Shown one piece after another: positions 33,975 through 42,874 of a stretch of 64,000 bases of DNA. Source of the stretch: JBCCBV01 sp039033855. GTDB lineage: Bacteria > Planctomycetota > Phycisphaerae > Phycisphaerales > Phycisphaeraceae. A program made the position numbers and the translations under genes. Numbering within the stretch: the stretch's first letter is position 1; the number at the start of each line of letters is the position of its first letter. Where the stretch lies: contig JBCCBV010000012.1 in NCBI GenBank assembly GCA_039033855.1, positions 1 to 64,000 on the forward strand, in the 5' to 3' direction. The notes beneath the pieces are model-generated. The model saw nothing but the letters and a program-made list of their open reading frames with translations. It had not been told where the DNA came from and made no database searches.

Positions 33975-36395
33975 CTAGGCGGGGCGAGGCGGTTCGGTGT
34001 CGAGGTCCAAGTCCAGCGCCGACGCCAGCACGCCAGACCCGGCCGTGGACCGGTCGTCCCATGCGGATTCGTCTGCCGCGGCTGGGGCGCCGGTGGCGGG
34101 GTGGTCGGTGGCGGGGTGGTCGGCAGGCTCGTCGTGCGATACGGGGTCCGGCGCCAACGGGGTGTAGAGCCGCCGGGGCGGTCGGAGCGCGGTCTGCCGT
34201 TCGGTCGCCCGGTTGAAGACCATGCCGAGCACGCGTGCGCCGATGAGGCGCAGCTGAGCCCGGGTTTGTTCGAGGCGGGTGCGGGTTTCGTCGCGGGCCG
34301 TCACCACGACGGTGGCGTCGGCCTCGGAGGCGATCAGCAGCGCTTCGGAGCTGCCGGGGATCGTGCCGGTGTCGAACAGCACCACGTCGTAGTCGGGCTC
34401 GGCCTCTTCGATCAGGCGTTGGATGGTCCGGCTGGAGAGCTTGCCGACGTGCTTGGTTTTCACACCGACCGCGGGCAACACGTCGAGCCCGGCCTGGCTG
34501 GTGGGCACGGCGCACTCGGATAACGGCAGCCCGTCGAGGAAACCGATCATGCCAAGGGCGATGTAGCGACGCGAGGTCGATTCGCTTGCTTCGGTTTCGG
34601 TGTCCGCTTCGGCAGTCGCTTGGGCGTGTTGGGCGGCTTCGCGGGCCAGGGCTTCGTCGAGCGCTTCGCCCGTGACTTCGGCGGGCTCGGCGCCGGGCCA
34701 GGCGATGCGGCCCTCTCGGAACATCCGGCCGACCAGGTCGGCGTCGACCACCAGCGTCCGGGCACCCGACGCGGCCAGAGACGACGCCACGCCGACCACC
34801 ACGCTGGTCCTCCCGGCCCCGCGGCTGCTGCCGGTGACGGCGAACGACCGCGCCCCGGCGTTCTTCCAATGCAACTCGATCATCGCGCGGACCTCGTGCA
34901 CGGCAAAGGCGGCCAGGTCGGCGCGGGGGTCTTGCTTGTTGCGGGTGTCGAAGTCGGGGATCGACGCCAGCAGCGCGATCTCGGGCGCGGCCGGCTGAGA
35001 ATCGATTTCATACGGGCGAACCGGCGCGTCGGCCGTCGGGTTGAAGGGCTGCACGGTGGCGTTGGCCGTTGGGGCTTGATCCACGGTTACGAGTGCTGAT
35101 GACTGCGGCGGGTCAAGTGTTTCGAGGCGGCTCACACGTGCCCAGTTTCGAGCGAGCGCTGCGCCCGAGCCGGACATCAACCCGAACATCAGGGCCAGGG
35201 CCAGGGCGCGGGCTTTCTTGGGGCTGACCGGTTCGTCCGGGGTGCGCGCGGCTTCGATGACTTCGATTGGCAGCACGTCGAGCTGTTCGGCCCGCTGGTG
35301 CTGCTCGGCCAGGGCCTGGGCGAGCTCGCGCTCGCGGTCGATCGCCCTCGCGGCGTAATCGCGGACCTGCTGGCCGATGGCCTTGGCCTCGGCGGCTTGC
35401 ATGGCTCGGGCTTGTCGCTCGGCGCCGTCCATCCGCTGATCGATCTCGCGCACGATCTGGTGGCCCTCGCCCATGCGGTCGGCGAAGGATTGGCGTAGGC
35501 GCTCGAGCCGCATGTACTCGCTGCGGAGCATCTCGGACGCGCCGCCCGAGTCGAGCACGAGCCCGGGCACGCTGTGCGACGACACCAGCTGCCGCAGCAC
35601 GCTGGGCGACGGCGCCGGCAACGCCTCGGCGGCTTCCAACAGCGCACGGGCGTCGATCGTGTCGAGCTGTGCTTGGGTGAGCTGCTGCGCCAGTTCGGTC
35701 AGGCGGGCGCCCACCACGGCCGCGTCGTCGGAATCGAGCGGCATCACGCTGGCGTCGATCGCGAGCGGAATCTCAGCGGGATCGGTTCGGGTGATCGGCT
35801 TATCGAGCAGGTCGGCGCTGCGCTCGAGCAGTTCCAGCGCTTCTTGCCGGGTGGACCTTCGGAACGGCTGCTGCGAGTTCAAATACGCCGCCACCACGGC
35901 GTTGACGACCGCGGACGCTTCCTCCGCCAGCGGAGAGGCGAAGCGGATCGACAGGATGGCTTCGTCGTCGAGGACGTCGATGCCCAGGCCTTCGCGCAAC
36001 CACTCCACGGGCTTGTCCTGGCCGGCGGGGCCGGGCAGGCCGTCGAGTCTTGGATCGGCGAGCGCCGCGCGGAGCACGGGGGTCGAGGTCAGCCGGTGCC
36101 GGTGTGCGTCGAGCGTGGCGCTTACGAACGGCGAGGCCTGGATGTCGCTCTGCCGATTGTCTTGATCGAAGACCTGGACATAAAGCTGGGCCTCGGCCTC
36201 GTACCGCGGGGTGGCCACGGCGAGATACACCCCGACGACCAGCAGCGACACGCCGACCGACAGCGCGACCGTGCGCTTGTACCGCCAGACCGTCCGCGCG
36301 CAATCGGATGCGGACTGGTCAGGGGTGCGCGGCGCGCCCGCCGCGTCGGGCTCGGTGCACACGCCGGTGGCGATCTTGCGAAGTCGATTCCACAC
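33975..36395 (-). CDS. Wzc-like polysaccharide co-polymerase with divergent P-loop
   Basis: This protein combines a Wzz chain-length domain and a BY-kinase-like cytoplasmic domain. I place the start at the GTG at 36395 (GGAGGAAG ahead); the frame stays open to 36593. TM1 is at about 42-62, a long coiled-coil periplasmic part follows, and the second membrane helix is at about 396-415. The cytoplasmic domain has Walker A-prime TLVVDADL and Walker B VVLFDTG. The Walker A region reads GSSRGAGRTS, with arginine where BY-kinases have the catalytic lysine, and there is no C-terminal tyrosine cluster. It is probably a structural or regulatory co-polymerase that may not autophosphorylate in the usual way. 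Confidence 0.85.
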   Translation of the reverse strand: MWNRLRKIATGVCTEPDAAGAPRTPDQSASDCARTVWRYKRTVALSVGVSLLVVGVYLAVATPRYEAEAQLYVQVFDQDNRQSDIQASPFVSATLDAHRHRLTSTPVLRAALADPRLDGLPGPAGQDKPVEWLREGLGIDVLDDEAILSIRFASPLAEEASAVVNAVVAAYLNSQQPFRRSTRQEALELLERSADLLDKPITRTDPAEIPLAIDASVMPLDSDDAAVVGARLTELAQQLTQAQLDTIDARALLEAAEALPAPSPSVLRQLVSSHSVPGLVLDSGGASEMLRSEYMRLERLRQSFADRMGEGHQIVREIDQRMDGAERQARAMQAAEAKAIGQQVRDYAARAIDRERELAQALAEQHQRAEQLDVLPIEVIEAARTPDEPVSPKKARALALALMFGLMSGSGAALARNWARVSRLETLDPPQSSALVTVDQAPTANATVQPFNPTADAPVRPYEIDSQPAAPEIALLASIPDFDTRNKQDPRADLAAFAVHEVRAMIELHWKNAGARSFAVTGSSRGAGRTSVVVGVASSLAASGARTLVVDADLVGRMFREGRIAWPGAEPAEVTGEALDEALAREAAQHAQATAEADTETEASESTSRRYIALGMIGFLDGLPLSECAVPTSQAGLDVLPAVGVKTKHVGKLSSRTIQRLIEEAEPDYDVVLFDTGTIPGSSEALLIASEADATVVVTARDETRTRLEQTRAQLRLIGARVLGMVFNRATERQTALRPPRRLYTPLAPDPVSHDEPADHPATDHPATGAPAAADESAWDDRSTAGSGVLASALDLDLDTEPPRPA

Positions 36396-36817
36396 CTGGG
36401 TCTTCCTCCCTCTGTCCCCAACACAAGGCCTCGACGCAACGGCGGGCACCTCTCCGTCCTCGCTTGCCGTGCGAGGCGAGATCACGCCGAACCCGTTTTT
36501 CCCCCATCCCCAGAAACACTTCTGGACGCGAGCCCCCAAAACGCGCCGCGGAACCCATTTCCCCAGGCCCGGCTTGATCCGGGCCATCCGCACCTGGGTT
36601 TACCCCGTTTGCCTAAACCCTCTGTCGCCACAACCTGCTTGCGGCATAGGCATTTATGTTCATGGGTGCGCGGAGAGTATATCGCGAACCCGTAGCGCGC
36701 TACTCATCAATTGTGCGATTGGTTCAAACTAGCGAAGCTCTAACGATTGTCTTGTTTGCTTGGGAAAGAGAGAAAGACTGGGGCATTTGGATGGCCTGCC
36801 CAAACGTGCCGGTCTGC
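36396..36817 (-). promoter_or_regulatory. Long leader and putative promoter of the Wzc-to-GT operon
   Basis: No gene is seen in these 422 bases. On the minus strand a TATACT box lies at 36681-36676, and where a -35 would be there is a perfect 12-bp palindrome, GTAGCGCGCTAC (36692-36703), suggesting activator-dependent transcription. The predicted leader of about 270 nt contains three hairpins: GGGTTTA/TAAACCC (36596-36620), GGCCCGG/CCGGGCC (36566-36585) and CCAGAA/TTCTGG (36510-36525). I could not match it to a known riboswitch. Confidence 0.45.
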
Positions 36818-38197
36818 TTAGTTTGACCGTAATCGTCGGCAGAGCGCCCCCACGTCGGCAGGACGCAAGATCGGCCAGGGCGGCCGCAGGCCCAGCACCA
36901 GCGGGTAGCAGATCAGGACCGACAACAGCCGGACGGTGGTCGACGCCAGCAGCGCCGCCCCCGCGCCCATCAGCCCGTGCTCGGGCACCCACCAGAGCAT
37001 CAGCGGGACCGCCAGCATCAGCCCCGCGCCCTGCAGCAAGGCCACCACGCCCGGCCGACCAAGCGACATGAAGCTCTGCGTCAGCACCGCCACGGCGCTC
37101 GCCAGCAGCACGTCCACGACCAGCAGGCGCAACAGCGGCGCGGCCTCGACAAACCGCTCGCCGTACATCAGCCGGAGCAGCCCCGGGCCGAAGGCGAAGA
37201 CAACCAGCCCGAGCACGAACGTCAGCGCCAGCGTCCACCGGCAGGCCAGCCCCACCGCCGCGACGACTTGCGTCGGGCTCTTGGACGCGGTCTTGGGGAA
37301 CAGCACGATGACTACTGACTCTTGCACCACGTTGAGCAGCCGCGCCGCGCTCAGGCCCACGGCGTAGATGCCGACCAGCGTCGCCGCCAGCACGCCCACC
37401 ACGATCACCTGGTCGATCTGACGCGACAGCGTGTGCAGCGCGTCGATGCCATAGGAACGCAGGCCGAAGCCGGTGAGTCTTCGCAGCGCACCGAGGCTCG
37501 GCAGGGTGGGGCGGTGTAAACGCCAGAGTCGGACGATCATCCAAAGCACCGGCGCCCCGCCGAGCACGTAGCAGAGCGCTGCGCGGATCGGGCTCAACCA
37601 CCCGAGCGCGGTCGCGCCCGCCAACAGCGCCAGCGTGCCCGTGGGCACCAGCACCCGCACGGTGTTCGAAAGCCGAAACACGCCGCTGGCCTCGAGCGCA
37701 CGGCTGCACACCGGCATCAACAGCACGATCGGCGCGTTGAGCATGAACCACTGCGCGGCCCGGACAACGTCGGGCGAAAACTCCGACAACCAATACGGCA
37801 GCAGCCAGACGCCAACCAGGGCGGACGCGCAGCCAAGCATCAGGCACAGCAGCAGGGCGGCGCCGAGCAGTTGGGCCCGGTCTTCCGGCGAGCGCTTGAA
37901 GTTGTAGACAATCGAGCTGGGAATGCCCAGCGTCAGGATGCCCGCCAGGAGCGCGGGCCCGACGTTGAGCGCGGTGAGTTCACCCCGGCCGGTGGGCCCG
38001 AGCGCACGGGCGGTCAAGATGCCCGTGACGACATTGGCGCCGAGCACCAGCGACTTGCTGAGCATGGTCTGAAGCGCCGCTGAGGCACCGGTCTTGCCGG
38101 ACGCCACCGCGCCGGCGGCGGAGCCGGCGGAACTGGCGGCCGAGCGAGCCCGACCCCGCCAAGACCCGGGCTCGTCTACGGGCGCAATGCGCCTCAC
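36818..38197 (-). CDS. Polysaccharide flippase, Wzx/MATE-like
   Basis: This 459-residue membrane protein has about 12-14 hydrophobic helices and is expected to flip undecaprenyl-linked repeat units across the inner membrane. The fold class is shown by the amphipathic N-terminal helix ahead of NVVTGILTARALGPTGRGEL, a classic first-helix signature of the polysaccharide-transport family. The GTG at 38197 overlaps the stop of the ligase gene as GTGA, and the first 40 residues are basic and Ala-rich, so a later start (around MLSKSLVLGANVV) is possible. It is the only flippase candidate in the locus. Confidence 0.88.
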   Translation of the reverse strand: MRRIAPVDEPGSWRGRARSAASSAGSAAGAVASGKTGASAALQTMLSKSLVLGANVVTGILTARALGPTGRGELTALNVGPALLAGILTLGIPSSIVYNFKRSPEDRAQLLGAALLLCLMLGCASALVGVWLLPYWLSEFSPDVVRAAQWFMLNAPIVLLMPVCSRALEASGVFRLSNTVRVLVPTGTLALLAGATALGWLSPIRAALCYVLGGAPVLWMIVRLWRLHRPTLPSLGALRRLTGFGLRSYGIDALHTLSRQIDQVIVVGVLAATLVGIYAVGLSAARLLNVVQESVVIVLFPKTASKSPTQVVAAVGLACRWTLALTFVLGLVVFAFGPGLLRLMYGERFVEAAPLLRLLVVDVLLASAVAVLTQSFMSLGRPGVVALLQGAGLMLAVPLMLWWVPEHGLMGAGAALLASTTVRLLSVLICYPLVLGLRPPWPILRPADVGALCRRLRSN

Positions 38198-39753
38198 GAC
38201 GGGTTGCTCGCATTGTGTATGGGCGGATGGAACTGCTGCGCAGCCGGTATAGAGCCTGGCGCGATCGTATTTTCTAAGCGACGCTCTTCGCCGGGCGGCG
38301 GGTCGGCCCCGCGCGCGAACCCGCTGGCCAGCACCAGGCCGATGCCGCTCCAAAACAGGAGCCCTTCGGGCCGGAGCATGGTGTTGGACGAGAGCATCAT
38401 CAGCAGCACGGCCGTGGCCACGGCGAACGCCGCGCCCGGGAGCGCGTCGGGGTCTTGTTCACGGACCTTCTTCTGTGCGCGCCACGCCCGAGCAAACGCC
38501 AGGCCGACGCCCACGGCGAACAAGCCCCCCCCGATCCAGCCCAGCACGTAGGGGACGTTGGCGACGCCGTTGTCGAAATCGAGCGTTTCGCCGAGGTTGA
38601 GCTTCGCGGCCGTGCCCGTGCTGCCCAGGCCCTGGCCGACCGGGTCGAGCAGGGCGCCGCGGAGCGATTGCAGCAGGTCGACACGGTCTTGGAAGCTGTG
38701 GTCGTTGCGGATGTCGCCCATCGTGCTGACGCGCTGGGCCACCGCGCCCGAAGGCGGCAGGGCCCGGGCCACCAGGAACCCGCAAAGCATCACGCCGGCG
38801 AGCACCAGCAGAAGCGACACGCGCCGCTGCTTGGGCGCGAAGCGGATGAGCACCAGCGCGCCCACGGCCCATCCGAGCCACGCGGTGCGGGCCATGCTCA
38901 GCAACAGTCCGGCCGAACCGAGAATGACCGCCGGCCAACGCGCCGGCCCGGCCTGGCGCCCGCCGCCCATCAGCAGCAGGATGCCGCAGGCGGTCAGGAT
39001 GCCGTAGGGCCCCGGCGCGTTCATCGTGCTGAACACGCGGATGCGCAGCGGCTCGGGCACGCCGATGGCGCCCATGCCGCAGTGCGCCATCCAGTAGGCG
39101 TCCCAGCCTGGAGCCAGCAGGAATTGCGCGATGCCGTACGCCCCGGTGAGGATGAGGCCGTAGCCGAAGGTGCGCACCACGGCTTTGCGGATGGCCGGGT
39201 ACGCGCGCCACTCGAGCGCCAGGTACAGGCCGAAGACCATGGGCACGGCCCAGTTGAGCAGGTCGAAGGTCGCGGCCGCCGGGCCTTGGCTCGCCGTACC
39301 CACCACGTAGCCGTAGCCGACGCCGAGCGCGGCCAGGACGAACGGCGTGGCGAACGGTCCTGTCATCGCTCGTCGGTGACGCAGCAACGCCAGCGCGGCT
39401 ACGCCGGGCACGAGCACGGTGGCCAGGATCACCGGGCTGGCCGACGTCCACCCGCTGTGATAATCGACCACCCGCCGGACGAACGGGCTCAGGAACACGA
39501 CCCACCAGGTCAGCGCGACGTACGCTCCGGGTCGGCGGGCCTGGAGGTACACCGCGAGCGAAACGCAGCCCAGCGGGTAGGCGTATTCGAAGAGCGCCCA
39601 GCCGTCGAACGCCGACAAGCGCGCCGCGGCGGCCGCCGCCAACAGGCCCAACAGCAACGGCAGGCCGAGCACGATGGCCAGCTCGCGCCAGCGGCCTTGC
39701 GCAGGCGCCGTAGCACCCGTGGTTACGGCAAGCGAGGGGGGCTGGCTTTGCAT
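38194..39753 (-). CDS. O-antigen ligase/polymerase family membrane protein (Wzy/WaaL-like)
   Basis: This 519-residue polytopic membrane protein has at least ten hydrophobic segments. A large loop in the second half contains the Wzy_C-type region SMARTAWLGWAVGALVL followed by a soluble segment (DHSFQDRVDLLQSLRGALL, GQGLGSTG), typical of the O-antigen ligase/polymerase family. In a locus with flippase and Wzc-like protein the likely role is polymerisation of repeat units. The ATG at 39753 gives a cytoplasmic N terminus just before the first helix; the open frame continues upstream to 39993 but is Arg/Pro-rich and unlikely to be translated. It is the first gene of the minus-strand run. Confidence 0.87.
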   Translation of the reverse strand: MQSQPPSLAVTTGATAPAQGRWRELAIVLGLPLLLGLLAAAAAARLSAFDGWALFEYAYPLGCVSLAVYLQARRPGAYVALTWWVVFLSPFVRRVVDYHSGWTSASPVILATVLVPGVAALALLRHRRAMTGPFATPFVLAALGVGYGYVVGTASQGPAAATFDLLNWAVPMVFGLYLALEWRAYPAIRKAVVRTFGYGLILTGAYGIAQFLLAPGWDAYWMAHCGMGAIGVPEPLRIRVFSTMNAPGPYGILTACGILLLMGGGRQAGPARWPAVILGSAGLLLSMARTAWLGWAVGALVLIRFAPKQRRVSLLLVLAGVMLCGFLVARALPPSGAVAQRVSTMGDIRNDHSFQDRVDLLQSLRGALLDPVGQGLGSTGTAAKLNLGETLDFDNGVANVPYVLGWIGGGLFAVGVGLAFARAWRAQKKVREQDPDALPGAAFAVATAVLLMMLSSNTMLRPEGLLFWSGIGLVLASGFARGADPPPGEERRLENTIAPGSIPAAQQFHPPIHNASNPS

Positions 39754-40107
39754 CGGATCGTTCGTTCGCTCGTTGCCGCTAGAGCTTCGCGGCGGGGGCG
39801 AAGGCGTTCTCTGTTCGGGGGAATCTGGACCGCGATGGGCTCGTCTGGGCACGCAAGCCCGGCATTGCATACCTGTCGCTCTGGGCGGGCTCTCGTGCAT
39901 GGGTTTGTCGTGACGTCGCTCGTGCCCCCGCGACGTATCGCAATCGACGCTAGCAGAGTTGGGCCGGGTGTAAAGAGGCGGTTGGTAAAGCAAGCCATTG
40001 GCCGTTTCGCTTGCTTACCTACGGCCCCCAGCTTGACTAGAGCGAACGGATGCCGGCTTTCAGACAGTCCGCTTTACCATGGGCCCGTGAAGCAAGGTCT
40101 TTTGAAT
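39754..40107. promoter_or_regulatory. Divergent promoter region with strong inverted repeat
   Basis: These 354 bases separate the polymerase gene (minus) from the PslG-like gene (plus). AAGCAAGC (39988-39995) and GCTTGCTT (40009-40016) form a perfect 8-bp inverted repeat around 13 bases, extended outward by GGTA/TACC with one extra A. On the minus strand a weak TTTACA-16-TAGCGT pair (39974-39947) lies next to it. It is a candidate operator controlling both directions. Confidence 0.45.
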
Positions 40108-41544
40108 ATGCCCTCGTTGCCGCCGTCGCCCGACGCGTCGAGCCTGCGTGCGCAGCGGAGGCCGAGCCCGGCCGCGCGGCTTTTGGCCCGGGCGCGTGGC
40201 GTGCGCCTTGGGCTGGCGATCGTGGTGTTGGCGGCCTTGGGCTGCTCGGATCGGGGAGCCGCCGAACCCATCGAGCGGACGTTGCAAGCACGCCCAGCGG
40301 AGGCGTTCGTCGATTCGGTCGGCGTGAATGTCCACCTGCACTACACCGATTCGCCATACACCAGCTACGACGACGCCGAACGCGCTGCGCGATTCAATCG
40401 CCTACGCGATGCGCTGCGCGACTTGGGCGTCCGGCATGTCCGCGACGGCCTGATCGACACCGCCTGGCCGGCGTACTACGCACAGCACAACCGCTTACAT
40501 CGAGAACTTGGGGTCCGCTCGACGCTGGTCCTGCCCGGCGACTGGCGGGTGCACGAACTCGGTGATCAAGCGTTCGCTCGGCGTGTGTTGGACGTGGCGG
40601 GGCGGTTCGAGGGCGTCGCTACGCTCGAAGGCTACAACGAGTACGACTTGTTCCATGGAAATCGAGAAGACTGGACGCAGGAGGTGCGCAAGGCGCAACG
40701 CGCGCTGCGCGACGCAGCGCGGTCGAGCGACGCACTCGCAGGCGTGACGGTGCTCGGCCCGAGCCTGGTCCGGCCGGGCAGCTACCGCGAGGTTGGCGAC
40801 GTGTCGGCGTGGATGGACTGCGGGAGCTTCCACCCGTACCCGGGCGGGTCTATGCCTGAGCAAACGATCGGCCGGGAGGTCGATCGGCAGCGTCCCCTGA
40901 GTACGGATCGACCGTTGCAAGCGACCGAAGCGGGGTATCACAACGCGCTCGCAACCGAGCACGGCCACCGGCCGACAAGTGAAGCCGCCGAGGCGATCTA
41001 TCTGCCGCGGATGTTCTTCGAGCACTTTCGCCTGGGGATATTGCGCACCTTTGACTACGAACTGATCAGCACGCACGACCGCGGGCCGGGCGATGTGGAA
41101 TCGCACTTCGGTTTGATCCGGCACGACGGCAGCCGGACGCCGGCGTTCCTGGCTTTGCAGCGCACAATGGCCGTGCTTTCTGAAGGAAATAACGCAGACG
41201 AAGCGGTTCCTGCCGCCGGTGCGCCGGCTGCGTTGACGTACCGGCGCACCGGCGGGGGAGACGACTTGCGCGAGGTGCTGCTGGCGCAGCCGGACGGCCG
41301 TTTGGTGTTGGCGGTGTGGCGGGCGGTTTCGGTGTGGGACCCGGATGCGCGTCAGGCCTTGGGCGTCCAGCCGCAGCGGCTGGTCTTTGGCTGGCCACAA
41401 GGGCGGTTCGAGCGCGTGCGGGTATTCCGTCCGAGCGTGTCCTACGCGGCGCAGGTCGAACAGCCGGGCGATGCCGAACTCGTCTTGAACCTGACGAGCG
41501 ATTTGCACCTGATCGAGCTCACGCCGACCCAAGCTCAGCCGTGA
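40108..41544 (+). CDS. PslG/GH39-like clan GH-A glycosidase, exported
   Basis: This 478-residue protein has a basic N terminus, a hydrophobic segment (VRLGLAIVVLAALGC) ending in Cys46, suggesting a lipoprotein or cleaved signal, then a TIM barrel. The barrel carries clan GH-A features: acid/base Glu178 in LEGYNEYD and nucleophile Glu274 in QATEAGYHN. It resembles PslG and GH39-like glycosidases, which trim exopolysaccharide in the periplasm during Psl synthesis. The ATG at 40108 follows AAGGT; a GTG at 40087 is an in-frame alternative. It faces away from the polymerase gene across a shared regulatory region, consistent with a role in the same exopolysaccharide pathway. The specificity is unknown. 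Confidence 0.8.
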   Translation: MPSLPPSPDASSLRAQRRPSPAARLLARARGVRLGLAIVVLAALGCSDRGAAEPIERTLQARPAEAFVDSVGVNVHLHYTDSPYTSYDDAERAARFNRLRDALRDLGVRHVRDGLIDTAWPAYYAQHNRLHRELGVRSTLVLPGDWRVHELGDQAFARRVLDVAGRFEGVATLEGYNEYDLFHGNREDWTQEVRKAQRALRDAARSSDALAGVTVLGPSLVRPGSYREVGDVSAWMDCGSFHPYPGGSMPEQTIGREVDRQRPLSTDRPLQATEAGYHNALATEHGHRPTSEAAEAIYLPRMFFEHFRLGILRTFDYELISTHDRGPGDVESHFGLIRHDGSRTPAFLALQRTMAVLSEGNNADEAVPAAGAPAALTYRRTGGGDDLREVLLAQPDGRLVLAVWRAVSVWDPDARQALGVQPQRLVFGWPQGRFERVRVFRPSVSYAAQVEQPGDAELVLNLTSDLHLIELTPTQAQP

Positions 41545-41568
41545 GCGGCCGCGCGAGTCGCTCGGCCT

Positions 41569-42831
41569 TCATTCAACGGGCAGGTAGACCCAAAGTGCGG
41601 GCCGGCCGCAATTGCAGTGCACGGCCCGACCGAGCAGTCCGCCCCCGGCGGGGCTCAAAAACACCGCGGTCCGGGCGATGTCCCAAAAGCAACCCAAAGC
41701 TGTAGGCCTGCGTTTGGCGGTGAGTGCGCCGGCACGCCGGCTCGTGCTGGGGATCGGGTGGAAGATCGTCTCGACGATGCGGGGTCGGCGGGGTTCGTCG
41801 TCCTGCAGCCTGTCTTGAGCTTGGATGGCGCGGGTCAGGGTGGCGTCTTCGCCGTGGGTGGCCGCGGCCCGGAGTTCGGCGTCCAGGGCCATCACGGCTT
41901 TGCGCGAAAACGTGGGCAGCACCAGCAAGCCCAGAAATGACCAGAGCGTGAACCAAAGGCTCAGTTCGATCACGCCCGCTGGGGTTGGCAGCGCCGGCCC
42001 GCCGACGAGTAACCCGCTGAGGGTTGCGCCCGCGAGGGTGAAGGCCACGGCGCCGAGTCGCCCGGTTAGGAATCGGTTCGTGGAGGCGGCCAGCTTGCGG
42101 CGCTTCTGCGCGAGGCTGACGCCGTCTTCTCCAAGTTCCGTGCGCCAGTGCGTCGGCAGCAGCGAACGCCTGGGTCGGAGCACACCGAGAAGCCCCCCGG
42201 TGAAGCCCTCGTCGGGCGCCTCGATCCAGCGCGTGGGCGGGTGCGAGGCCGGTTCGTCGATTGACGGCGTGGTCTTGAGCGGCGCGACGAGGCGGGCCAA
42301 CGGCCACCGCAGCGTAAGCATCGTCAGCATCAGGATCAAGCAGGCGCCGATGACGCCCAGCAGTCCGGCGACGTTTGCGCCAAGGGACAGCACGCCGAGC
42401 GAGGCGGTCAGAACGACGCCGTAGACCGCTGCGCCGCGCAGCCATCGGATTGCAAACGCGGGCGGGTCGGGGTGCGATCGGCCGTGACGTTTGGGCAGCA
42501 GGTACCCACCGAGCAGGTCGAGCGGGGCTTGCACGGCCGTGTAGATCAGGGCGAAGATCGCGAAGACGCCGAGCGATTGGACCAACCCGACGGGCTGGGT
42601 TGGCGTCCATCGCGCGGGCCACCCCAGGGCGAGGCCGGCGGTCGCGAGAACCACCAAGATCCCTACGCCGGTCATGCCTAAGTAGAGGCGAGCCCGGCCG
42701 TAGGTCGAGGCGGCGCGCGGTGGTGTTGTTGGCGCCGTGGCGTCGGTATTCGTCGGCCCGCCCGGCGTTGGGGTCGTGGCGTCGGGAACATCAGGTTTGT
42801 CAGGTTCGGAGCTCTGTGCGGCGTTCGGCAT
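41569..42831 (-). CDS. Membrane protein of unknown function
   Basis: I do not recognise this 420-residue protein. A Pro/Thr-rich, probably disordered N-terminal 40 residues is followed by about four membrane helices (near 50-70, 85-105, 130-165). A soluble region of about 70 residues (KTTPSIDEPASHPPTRWIEA) comes next, then two further helices around 255-305 and a C-terminal soluble part ending NCGRPALWVYLPVE. The gene follows pth by 43 bp in the same direction, so it is probably co-transcribed. The C-terminal segment LLGRAVHCNCGRPALW has two cysteines that could be of structural interest. Confidence 0.65.
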   Translation of the reverse strand: MPNAAQSSEPDKPDVPDATTPTPGGPTNTDATAPTTPPRAASTYGRARLYLGMTGVGILVVLATAGLALGWPARWTPTQPVGLVQSLGVFAIFALIYTAVQAPLDLLGGYLLPKRHGRSHPDPPAFAIRWLRGAAVYGVVLTASLGVLSLGANVAGLLGVIGACLILMLTMLTLRWPLARLVAPLKTTPSIDEPASHPPTRWIEAPDEGFTGGLLGVLRPRRSLLPTHWRTELGEDGVSLAQKRRKLAASTNRFLTGRLGAVAFTLAGATLSGLLVGGPALPTPAGVIELSLWFTLWSFLGLLVLPTFSRKAVMALDAELRAAATHGEDATLTRAIQAQDRLQDDEPRRPRIVETIFHPIPSTSRRAGALTAKRRPTALGCFWDIARTAVFLSPAGGGLLGRAVHCNCGRPALWVYLPVE

Positions 42832-42874
42832 GGCGGTCGTCGGCTCGAAGGTGGCAAGCCGGACGTTACGCGCG

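Noticed and set aside
31056..34523. Long plus-strand open frames opposite the fused WecA-GT4 and Wzc-like genes
   Set aside because: The sequences are unstructured and His/Gln/Arg-rich, while the minus strand carries intact catalytic motifs over the same interval.
36396..36817. Cyclic-di-GMP (GEMM) riboswitch upstream of the Wzc-like gene
   Set aside because: The leader contains hairpins but I could not align the conserved GEMM core; I therefore report only a structured leader.
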